Source of the DNA: Acidimicrobiaceae bacterium | GTDB lineage: Bacteria > Actinomycetota > Acidimicrobiia > Acidimicrobiales > Palsa-688 | Length of the DNA stretch: 5,627 nucleotides | Reading direction: 5' to 3' | Assembly: GCA_003158835.1 (NCBI GenBank) | Contig: PMLI01000087.1 | Location: 712-6,338, forward strand | Shown here: piece by piece, positions 1 to 5,627 of the stretch | Position numbering within the stretch: the stretch's first letter is position 1 | How the letters are laid out: the number at the start of each line of letters is the position of its first letter | Position numbers and translations under genes: made by a program | Notes under the pieces: generated by a model | Database searches by the model: none | Told to the model about the DNA's origin: nothing | What the model saw: only the letters and a program-made list of their open reading frames with translations

Positions 1-48
1 GCGCCGCCGCCGCCGGCGCCGCCGCCACCACCGCCGGGCTGGCCCGTG
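1..48 (-). repeat. Glycine-codon low-complexity tract (GGC/GGT repeats) in the kinase gene
   Basis: Read on the minus strand, the last visible codons of the kinase are nearly all GGC or GGT: six glycines, one alanine, then four glycines at residues 467-477, following PNTGQP. This is a flexible extracytoplasmic linker directly outside the membrane helix. The triplet repeat could vary in length by slippage. It runs off the window edge, so its full length is unknown. Confidence 0.8.
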
Positions 49-1433
49 TTCGGCGCCGGGCCCGGGCCGTGCATGAGGGCCACCGCTACAGCCAGGCTCG
101 CCACCAGGAGGACCGCGACAAAAATGCTTGTCCAACGCCCCGCACGGTACCGGCGGTGTGTTGGCTTGGCGGCATTCTTCCTCCTGACAACCCGGTTCTT
201 CCCGGAGGCTCGTCGGCCGCGCCCCTCGCCGAGCGCGTGGTCCACCAGAGTGGGGGCGCCGGTCAGCTCCGTAGCGAAGGCGACAGTCCCGCCCCCGGGC
301 CCGGCCCCCGGTCCGGGCCCGGCTAGGACCGCTTCCGGCCGCGCCATGGTGGGGCCCGCCGACGAGCCGACATGCAGATCAGCGCCGGGCCCGGCCCGGG
401 GATCTGTCACCCCCAGGCTGCTCCGGACGCGGGTCAGCGCGCTCACGAGGACCAAAGCAGAGGGCACCCGGCGAGCGGGATCCTTGACCAGCAGCGCCCC
501 CACCAGATCCGTCAGGTCCGGCGGCAAACCGGGGACCAACCGGCTGATCTCGGGGACCGGCTGCTGGACCTGGGCCACGGCCGTCGCCATGTCGGTGCTC
601 TCCTGGAACGGTGGTCGACCAGCCAGCATTTCGAACAGGACCACGCCCAACGAGTAGAGGTCCGCACGAGGATCCGGTTCCTTGCCTTGCACCTGCTCGG
701 GCGAGAGGTACTTTGGCGTACCCAGGACGGTCCCGCTGGCCGTCAGGTCGCCTCCGGCCGTAGCCGCAGCTTTGGCGATCCCGAAATCCGCCACCTTGAC
801 CCGCACGACGTCATCGCCCTCGTCCCGGAGCAGGACGTTCGCGGGTTTGATGTCGCGGTGTACGAGGCCTTGGGCGTGGGCATAGGCCAGCGCTTCCGCC
901 ACCTGGGCCGCGATCGCGACCGCCAGCCGGGGGGATAGGGGAGCGGCGCGGCCGATCAAGTCCCGAAGGGTCTCGCCGGGGACCAGTTCCATCACGATGA
1001 AGGCGGTGCTCGACTGTTCAGGCCAAGCGGTCTCCGGATTGGAGCGCTCGTCCCGTGGCCACGCCGCCGACAGCAGTGCGCCAGGCCCGGCACCGGTCTC
1101 ACCCAAAACTTCAACCCCGGCGTCGAAGATCGCGACGATCCCGGGGTGGACGAGGCGGGCGGCCGTAACCGCCTCCCGGCGAAAACGTTCTTGCAGATAA
1201 GGATCGGCCGCGAGGTGGGCCAGCAGCATCTTGATGGCTACGGGCCGGTTGAGGACCTCATCGCGTCCTTCCCACACCTCGGCCATCCCACCCTTGGCGA
1301 GAAGCCGGACAAGCCGGTACCGTCCGGCGAGGGCTCGCGGTAGACCGGGCGCAAGACCTGGCACGACCACCAAGGCTACTGCCTCGCCCGGCCTCCCGGC
1401 CCTCAGTGCCTCGGGCCGGCGTTCCCCCGCCAT
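1..1433 (-). CDS. Transmembrane Hanks-type Ser/Thr protein kinase, PknB-like (3' end cut by window edge)
   Basis: A eukaryotic-type kinase that would phosphorylate Ser/Thr on cytoplasmic targets; 477 residues are visible and the frame runs off the left edge without a stop. From an ATG at 1433 the kinase domain spans about residues 37-340. It has a glycine loop (LAKGGMAEV, 45-53), ATP lysine K68 in VAIK, helix-C E87, catalytic loop HRDIKPAN (192-199), DFG (216-218), activation-loop T231 and S233 aligned with the PknB autophosphorylation pair, and SPE (244-246). All key catalytic residues are present. A Gly/Pro-rich juxtamembrane linker and a basic stretch (about 404-433) lead to one membrane helix (434-454), then a glycine-rich outer linker; any sensor domain lies beyond the window. 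Odd points are a roughly 28-residue insertion after DAG (104-106) and Ala in place of the first loop glycine. The ATG lacks a clear ribosome site; TTG at 1373 or GTG at 1370, behind GAGG, are alternatives. Kinase identity is certain; the substrate is unknown, with MurJ or a MurJ partner a guess from position. Confidence 0.95.
   Translation of the reverse strand, partial: MAGERRPEALRAGRPGEAVALVVVPGLAPGLPRALAGRYRLVRLLAKGGMAEVWEGRDEVLNRPVAIKMLLAHLAADPYLQERFRREAVTAARLVHPGIVAIFDAGVEVLGETGAGPGALLSAAWPRDERSNPETAWPEQSSTAFIVMELVPGETLRDLIGRAAPLSPRLAVAIAAQVAEALAYAHAQGLVHRDIKPANVLLRDEGDDVVRVKVADFGIAKAAATAGGDLTASGTVLGTPKYLSPEQVQGKEPDPRADLYSLGVVLFEMLAGRPPFQESTDMATAVAQVQQPVPEISRLVPGLPPDLTDLVGALLVKDPARRVPSALVLVSALTRVRSSLGVTDPRAGPGADLHVGSSAGPTMARPEAVLAGPGPGAGPGGGTVAFATELTGAPTLVDHALGEGRGRRASGKNRVVRRKNAAKPTHRRYRAGRWTSIFVAVLLVASLAVAVALMHGPGPAPNTGQPGGGGGGAGGGG
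56..394. repeat. Four copies of the palindrome CCGGGCCCGG in the kinase linker region
   Basis: Exact copies lie at 56-65, 295-304, 313-322 and 385-394. The 10-base word equals its own reverse complement, and the middle pair are only 8 bases apart, so single strands could fold. All four fall in the part of the kinase gene coding for Gly/Pro/Ala-rich linker (residues about 347-382 and 456-460), where AGPG-like peptides would generate the word. Most likely they are a product of low-complexity protein plus high GC rather than a regulatory site. Confidence 0.6.
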
Positions 1434-1445
1434 CAGGGCGGGATT

Positions 1446-2288
1446 TCAAGAACGTTGGCTCACCCACGCCACGCCGATAGTGCCGGGACCTGCGTGTGTG
1501 CCAATGACAGGACCGATCTGGCCCACCACCAGCGGCATGGCCGAGCGGACATCGGCCACGAGCCCGAGGAACTCGCCGAAGTCGGGCGCCTGCGCATCGA
1601 GGAGCGCCAAGCGCTCGAGGGGCCCGGCGGCGCGAACTTTCTGAGCCAGGTACCTCAGTGATTTGGCCCGGGTCCGCTGCTTTGACTCCTGTTCGACGAC
1701 ACCCTCGCGCACCTCGATGACAGGCTTGATCGAGAGCAGGGTGCCCAGAGCCGCGGCCGCACCACCGATCCGGCCACCCCGGCGCAGGTTTTCCAGCGTG
1801 TCGAGGACACCGCACACGGTCAGGCGCTCACGGGTCGACTCGGCCACGGCGATCACCCGGTCCAGCCCTTCACCACCGGAAGCGGCTTCCGCCGCGGCCA
1901 ACGCCATCAAGCCCTGGCCCATGGTCACGCTGAACGAGTCGAGGACCCTTACCGCAACCTCGTCCCTCATCGAGCGGGCCGCCTGGGCCGCCGCCTCGTT
2001 CGTGGCTGAAAGCTTCGAGGACAACGTCACGCAGACAATCCCGTCCGCCCCTTCGGCGAAGAGGGTGTCGAACGCCTCCTTGAAGGCGCCTGGGGAAGGA
2101 GCGGCGGTCTCGGGCAAATCGGCGGAAACCGAGCACCGGGCCCAGAACTCCTCCACGCTGAGCTCCTGGCGGTCCACCAGCTCGGTGGCCCCGAAGCGCA
2201 CGTGCAGGGGCACGATCACGATGCCCAGGGCATCGGCCATCTCCTGAGGAAGATCGGACGCGCTGTCAGTCACTATGCGTACCGTCAC
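1446..2288 (-). CDS. DegV family fatty-acid-binding protein (FakB-like)
   Basis: A cytoplasmic 280-residue protein of normal DegV length. The family binds one long-chain fatty acid; in Firmicutes such as Staphylococcus the FakB members present it to the kinase FakA for phosphorylation and phospholipid synthesis. Seen here: N-terminal IVTDSASDLP (5-14), TAAPSP (61-66, usually TSQPSP), LSSKLSATN (89-97), MGQG (123-126), LENLRRGGRIG (165-175) and IGPVIGTHAGPGTIG (258-272). T61, S91 and H265 sit in the motifs that hold the fatty-acid carboxylate in characterised relatives, so binding is probably retained. The Ser-Gln of TSQP is replaced by Ala-Ala. The start is GTG at 2288, the first start codon after an in-frame TAA, with GGGAG four bases upstream. 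It is third in the cluster, 38 bases after murJ and 12 before the kinase ATG. No FakA-like (DAK2) gene is in the window, so the partner and the lipid are unknown. DegV membership is very secure; a fatty-acid kinase role in this organism is not established. Confidence 0.97.
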   Translation of the reverse strand: MTVRIVTDSASDLPQEMADALGIVIVPLHVRFGATELVDRQELSVEEFWARCSVSADLPETAAPSPGAFKEAFDTLFAEGADGIVCVTLSSKLSATNEAAAQAARSMRDEVAVRVLDSFSVTMGQGLMALAAAEAASGGEGLDRVIAVAESTRERLTVCGVLDTLENLRRGGRIGGAAAALGTLLSIKPVIEVREGVVEQESKQRTRAKSLRYLAQKVRAAGPLERLALLDAQAPDFGEFLGLVADVRSAMPLVVGQIGPVIGTHAGPGTIGVAWVSQRS

Positions 2289-2303
2289 GTCACTCCCATC
2301 CTC
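2289..2303 (-). promoter_or_regulatory. Ribosome binding site of the degV-like gene
   Basis: On the minus strand the bases before the GTG at 2288 contain AGGA (2302-2299) and GGGAG (2297-2293), four to ten bases from the start. This is the clearest Shine-Dalgarno stretch at any start in the window and supports GTG 2288. The full 38-base gap to the murJ stop (2289-2326) shows no hairpin-plus-T-run, so nothing suggests that transcription ends after murJ. Confidence 0.6.
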
Positions 2304-2326
2304 GTGGTCTTCTTAGCACGGGTCGC

Positions 2327-4012
2327 TTATCGTACCAGCGAACGATAGCGAGCGCTAAGTAAGTTCAACTCAGTTATCCCCAGGGCGCGGGCAGTTACGA
2401 TAAACGTAGCCGCGCCGGCCGCGGCCACGAATACCAGGCGGGCCGAAGACCACAGCAACGAGCTCGTGGCCGGGACGAGGCTCAAAAGCGCAGCCACCAG
2501 GGCGGCCATAACCACCGTGGCGGCGGCCGCCCGTCCCAGCCAACCGGCGGGGGCAACGATGGGAACGCTCCTGCGAAGACGTCGCCACGCAAATGGAAGG
2601 GACAGGCTGTACGAGCCGATCCACGCCGCCGCCAAGCCCGGAGCCCCCGCCCAGGGGTACAAGGCCAGGGCGGCAACAATAGTGAGAGCATTTTCGCCCA
2701 CATAAAGCCAGAACATCGAGCGCGTGTCCTGTTTGGACTGGAATGCTCTCATTAGTAACAGGTAGGCGCTGAAGCCAGGCAGGCCCAGCGCGAAAATGGC
2801 AAGCATTGTCGCGGTGAGGCCCGCAGAAGCCAAGCTGAAGTGGCCGTGCACGAACGCCAGCACCACGACCGGATGAGCAAGTAGCGCGTACCCAACACCT
2901 CCCGGCAACAGCAGGGCCAGCGTGACGCGCATAGCGTAACCGACTCTGTCGGCGAACCCCCCGCCGTCTCTTTCCGTCCATAGCTGCGCCAGATCGGGCG
3001 CCACGACGTAGGCGATGGAGACGGCGACAACAGCGTACGGCAGCTGCATGAACGTATACGAATAAATAAAGGCAGAAAGCCGGCCCGCCTTGGAATTAGC
3101 CAGGACAGATACCAACGTGAAAGACAACTGGTTGGCCACCACGGCGCCGATCGTCCAGCCGGAAAGGCGCCCTATTTTCAGGAGCACCGGGTGGGACGGC
3201 CGCCACGAGAGCCACAACGGTATACCGGACCTGAGCAAAGCCGGTAATTGAGCCAACAATTGCACCAGATAGCCGGCAGTGGTCCCAATGCCTACCACCG
3301 CCAATGCCAACGTGTCGGAGCGGTACGCGGTGATGGAACTGTGCTTTACCAAGTGGTCGGCCACCACAAGGGCGGCAATCGTCACCAGGTTGGCGAGTAT
3401 GGGGCTAAACGCGACGGCGCCAAAACGCCGGCGCGCGTTCAGCATAGCCGTAGTTATGGTGGTTAGGCCGATAAAGAGCAGCTGCGGCGTGAACAACCGG
3501 AGCCATGTCGTGGCCAGGGCGCGCTCTCCGGAAATGTCACCGCCTTTTGCCCGCAAGAGGAAGAAACGTACTATTAACGGTGCGCAAAACCAAAACAGGA
3601 CCGTTCCGGCGACGAGTAGGGCGGCCAGGAAACTGACGACGGCGGGGATGGCCCCGTCGTCTCGGTCATCGCCTGTGCGGCCGAGCGCCTCCATCAGCAC
3701 GGGCAGCAAAGTGGCTGATAGCACGCCGCCCAGAAGCAGCTCGTAAATGGTGTTGGGCACCGTGTTCGCCTGGTTGTACGCGTCCGCCAGGCGCCCCTGG
3801 CCCAAAACCCACCCGACCGCCAGCACGCGCCCGAAGCCGCTCACTCGGGACAGGGTCGTGCCGGCCGCCATTATGGCGGCGTTGCGGGCCGGCGATCCCC
3901 GGTCCCGGGGGAGGTGCGAGCCCGTTGAGGCGCCGGCCAGCGCGGGGAGGACGGTCAGACCGGGAGCGGTCCGCACCGCTGTGGAGCGGCGACGGGCACC
4001 GGTACTGCTCAC
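2327..4012 (-). CDS. murJ: Lipid II flippase MurJ (MviN family), actinobacterial type
   Basis: An integral membrane protein of the MOP exporter superfamily that moves lipid II across the cytoplasmic membrane for peptidoglycan synthesis. It has 561 residues (E. coli MurJ 511); the excess is mainly a basic, disordered-looking N-terminal tail of about 45 residues before helix 1. Seen: SRVSGFGR (55-62) keeping the equivalents of E. coli R18 and R24, LADAYNQANTVPN (75-87) with the D39 equivalent, LSATLLPVLMEAL (98-110), LNARRRFGAVAFSP (191-204), YSYTFMQLP (317-325) and RAFQSKQDT (422-430), with hydrophobic helices throughout, consistent with the 14-helix fold. The equivalents of E. coli R52 and R270 appear to be Y90 and T320. 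Unlike mycobacterial MviN it ends after the last helices, with no pseudokinase domain. The GTG start at 4012 overlaps the upstream stop as GTGA and has no strong ribosome site, implying translational coupling; internal starts (GTG codon 13, ATG codon 48) have no better site. Its GC, near 62% by hand count, is lower than its neighbours'. Confidence 0.97.
   Translation of the reverse strand: MSSTGARRRSTAVRTAPGLTVLPALAGASTGSHLPRDRGSPARNAAIMAAGTTLSRVSGFGRVLAVGWVLGQGRLADAYNQANTVPNTIYELLLGGVLSATLLPVLMEALGRTGDDRDDGAIPAVVSFLAALLVAGTVLFWFCAPLIVRFFLLRAKGGDISGERALATTWLRLFTPQLLFIGLTTITTAMLNARRRFGAVAFSPILANLVTIAALVVADHLVKHSSITAYRSDTLALAVVGIGTTAGYLVQLLAQLPALLRSGIPLWLSWRPSHPVLLKIGRLSGWTIGAVVANQLSFTLVSVLANSKAGRLSAFIYSYTFMQLPYAVVAVSIAYVVAPDLAQLWTERDGGGFADRVGYAMRVTLALLLPGGVGYALLAHPVVVLAFVHGHFSLASAGLTATMLAIFALGLPGFSAYLLLMRAFQSKQDTRSMFWLYVGENALTIVAALALYPWAGAPGLAAAWIGSYSLSLPFAWRRLRRSVPIVAPAGWLGRAAAATVVMAALVAALLSLVPATSSLLWSSARLVFVAAAGAATFIVTARALGITELNLLSARYRSLVR
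4009..4012 (-). other. GTGA stop/start overlap, DUF6049-like gene to murJ
   Basis: On the minus strand the murJ start GTG (4012-4010) and the preceding stop TGA (4011-4009) share bases. Such four-base overlaps allow terminating ribosomes to restart on the next gene. With no good Shine-Dalgarno stretch before the GTG, murJ synthesis probably depends on translation of the upstream gene. Confidence 0.85.
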
Positions 4013-5627
4013 CGAGAGGTTCGGACCATGGCATGGTCTTGCGTGGCGGCGCCCGCCTGACCGTCCTCGTCGGTCGGTTCATCGTCACCGGGCCGGGGCA
4101 CCAGCTGCCGGGCCCGGCGGCCGTGGCGGGCGTTGCGAGCCCACCAAACGGCCAGGAAGAGAGCGGCGCTCACCATAAGGACGAGGCCGACATCGGAGAT
4201 GGCTGTGGACCGGACCGTGTCGGTGCCGGCGGCTATTTCTTCGGAGCCCGAAGGCGTGGCCAGCTCCAGCGCCAACGGGAAGGCGCCGCTCCCTCGAACG
4301 ACGACCGGTACCTGCAGCGTAGTGGTGGCACGGCTCAAGGTGAGCCGGCAGTCCTCCGAGCCGGGATTGACCGGGCGGCACGAGCCGACGCTCCCGAAGT
4401 GTGCCACCACAAAGCTCAGCTGCTCGCTCGTAAGTGTGAGGAGCACCTTCACGGGCGTACCTGCGCTGGACAAAACGGTCAGGGGCAGGCGTCCCTGACG
4501 TGATGTGAGGGTTATGGAAACCGAGGGTGGCAGCTTCACCTTGGACAGGTCGGTCTCCGCCGTGCGCAACACGGCGCCGATCGTGGCCGCCCTCTGCGCG
4601 CTGGGGAACGCCGACGACAAGCTGACGTCCATCTCCTGGTCGAGCTCCCCGACCAGGTGGGAGCCCGCACCGTACAGCTCACCGTCGGCCGCCACGGTGG
4701 CCCGCGCTGTTGCCAGCAAGTCGGTGCCGCCCAGGGGTGCGACCGCCTGGGCCCCCTCCAATTGGCGCACCAGCGGGTGCCCGTCTTGCTGAGTGGCCAG
4801 GGGCAAGTCGTAGAACAGGCGGTCCAGTGGCACTGCGTTCAGAAGGGGGTTGCCGCGCAACCCGGCCAGGACGACGGACAAGAAGCCGGGGGCCAGGACC
4901 GCGCCGGGTGGAGGCTCCACGACGATCCCGTGGTGGTCGCCGGGGGCTTCGAGGTCCACCATGGCGAGCTCGGCCAAGACCTGGTTGGCCACGAGGGCAG
5001 TCTGGCTGGTCACCGACGCCTGGGCGGCCCGGGCCGACAGCTCGTTGTCCGCGCCCATGACCCGTACATCCTCGCCGCCCAGTGCCAGCTCCGTGGGTAG
5101 GGAGAACGTGAGATTGTCGTAAGCGGCCGGCAAAGCCGACAGGTCGCCGTCAGGCACTGCGACCTGCGTGGTGCCCATCTGGGCCAGCGCCGCCACGCTG
5201 GCCTCATTGACTCCTCCGGAAAAAGCCAACGTCCCGCGCGAGGGGCCTTCCCCCAACAGCTTGAGCAAGGCCGAAGTCCCCGACGCCAGTTCCTCTCGCA
5301 AGTCGCCCGTCAGCCCGGCGCTCACCAGGGCGGCGACGTCGACGGGCAACTGGGTCGTCGGGAGCACTTCGTCCCCTGCGACCAGCGCTTCTCGCACCTC
5401 ACCCACGGCGTCCTTGGCCGCGGGGCTTCCGCCGGCCATCGATTCGATGGTCGCCACGTCAGCCCGGATCGTCACAGGGACGTGCCAGAGGTAGAGCTCG
5501 GCCGCGTCGGCCTCCAGTACGCTCGCCGGCGCGGCCGGCACCGTTCCCGGCACGCCCGCCTGGTTGATCGGCACCCTCGCCGCCAGCGGCACTACCAAGA
5601 CCGTGTCGAGGGGCCGCAGGGTACTTG
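4009..5627 (-). CDS. DUF6049-like secreted, membrane-anchored protein (5' end cut by window edge)
   Basis: At least 538 residues are visible; the frame is open to the right edge, so the signal peptide and true start lie outside. The in-frame TTG at 5598 is very unlikely to be the start because the sequence before it, PLDTV, continues into LVVPLAAR, the first conserved strand typical of these proteins. Numbering from that TTG: a mixed alpha/beta region (1-350) with the repeating pattern of a large extracytoplasmic fold, a beta-rich region with ITLTSRQGRLPLTV (362-375), a Cys pair (C407, C417) that could form a disulfide outside the cell, one membrane helix (about 468-486), then a basic stop-transfer segment (RNARHGRRAR) and an acidic cytoplasmic tail of about 30 residues. 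Position directly before murJ with a 4-base overlap, plus this architecture, matches the actinobacterial family exemplified by mycobacterial Rv3909. Function is not known; a role alongside MurJ in the envelope is inferred from context. Family assignment rests on pattern and neighbourhood, not a strong catalytic motif. Confidence 0.82.
   Translation of the reverse strand, partial: STLRPLDTVLVVPLAARVPINQAGVPGTVPAAPASVLEADAAELYLWHVPVTIRADVATIESMAGGSPAAKDAVGEVREALVAGDEVLPTTQLPVDVAALVSAGLTGDLREELASGTSALLKLLGEGPSRGTLAFSGGVNEASVAALAQMGTTQVAVPDGDLSALPAAYDNLTFSLPTELALGGEDVRVMGADNELSARAAQASVTSQTALVANQVLAELAMVDLEAPGDHHGIVVEPPPGAVLAPGFLSVVLAGLRGNPLLNAVPLDRLFYDLPLATQQDGHPLVRQLEGAQAVAPLGGTDLLATARATVAADGELYGAGSHLVGELDQEMDVSLSSAFPSAQRAATIGAVLRTAETDLSKVKLPPSVSITLTSRQGRLPLTVLSSAGTPVKVLLTLTSEQLSFVVAHFGSVGSCRPVNPGSEDCRLTLSRATTTLQVPVVVRGSGAFPLALELATPSGSEEIAAGTDTVRSTAISDVGLVLMVSAALFLAVWWARNARHGRRARQLVPRPGDDEPTDEDGQAGAATQDHAMVRTSR

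Noticed and set aside
1..70. G-quadruplex in the glycine-codon tract
   Set aside because: The minus strand is mostly GGC/GGT triplets with no series of four GGG runs, so a stable quadruplex is not indicated by sequence.
46..938. Two long plus-strand open frames (46-657 and 372-938) opposite the kinase
   Set aside because: The minus strand here encodes an unmistakable kinase domain, linker and membrane helix. The plus frames give Arg/Pro/Gly-rich sequence with no recognisable domain, as expected from antisense frames in high-GC DNA.
1258..1815. Minus-strand frame of 185 codons overlapping the degV end and kinase start
   Set aside because: It is out of frame with both real genes, is Arg/Gly/Pro-rich, and has no motif. 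The DegV C-terminal motif and the kinase N-lobe explain the same bases.
1663..2247. Plus-strand frame of 194 codons opposite degV
   Set aside because: It is the antisense shadow of a well-conserved DegV gene, with Ser/Ala/Arg-rich composition and no domain.
2289..2326. Possible terminator or promoter in the only real intergenic gap
   Set aside because: The 38 bases show no inverted repeat followed by a T-run and no convincing -35/-10 pair; the only clear signal is the ribosome site for degV.
3747..4503. Overlapping plus-strand frames (3747-4178 and 3925-4503) across the DUF6049-murJ junction
   Set aside because: Both lie opposite conserved MurJ and the C-terminal membrane-anchor region. The translations are low-complexity Arg/Gly/Pro sequence.
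4009..5598. TTG at 5598 as the true start of the DUF6049-like gene
   Set aside because: The frame stays open to the window edge, the codons before it continue a typical first strand of the domain, and a secreted protein would need a signal peptide, which is absent from the TTG onward.

Overview
The window reads as part of one chromosomal gene cluster from a high-GC bacterium, almost certainly an actinobacterium (Actinomycetota). The reasons are GC near 70% in most of the window, GTG starts for two genes, and a large secreted-protein gene of the DUF6049 type directly before murJ/mviN. That DUF6049-murJ order is the one found at the mycobacterial Rv3909-Rv3910 locus near the replication origin. 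I cannot place the organism below phylum with confidence. A stand-alone MurJ without the mycobacterial C-terminal pseudokinase fits a deeper branch such as Acidimicrobiia or relatives, but that is a guess.

All four genes lie on the minus strand, so in transcription order they run from right to left: (1) 5627-4009, a DUF6049-like extracytoplasmic protein with one C-terminal membrane anchor, cut at its 5' end by the window edge; (2) 4012-2327, MurJ, the lipid II flippase, whose GTG start overlaps the previous stop as GTGA; (3) 2288-1446, a DegV/FakB-type fatty-acid-binding protein, 38 bases after murJ and preceded by a Shine-Dalgarno-like stretch; (4) 1433-1, a PknB-type transmembrane Ser/Thr protein kinase, starting 12 bases after the degV stop and cut at its 3' end just after the membrane helix, in a glycine-rich linker. 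No terminator or obvious promoter lies between them, so they look like one operon transcribed from outside the right edge. There is no gene-free stretch over 40 bases.

The shared theme is envelope growth: a flippase for the peptidoglycan precursor, a secreted membrane-anchored partner candidate, a lipid-binding protein, and a kinase with a complete catalytic residue set. In mycobacteria a kinase-like (pseudokinase) domain is fused to MurJ/MviN and is controlled by PknB. Here a catalytically competent-looking kinase is a separate gene two positions downstream. The most interesting idea is that this cluster is a split MurJ-kinase control module with a lipid-binding DegV protein inserted into it. 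That is inference; the gene identities themselves are well supported. No mobile element, tRNA, rRNA or CRISPR array was seen.
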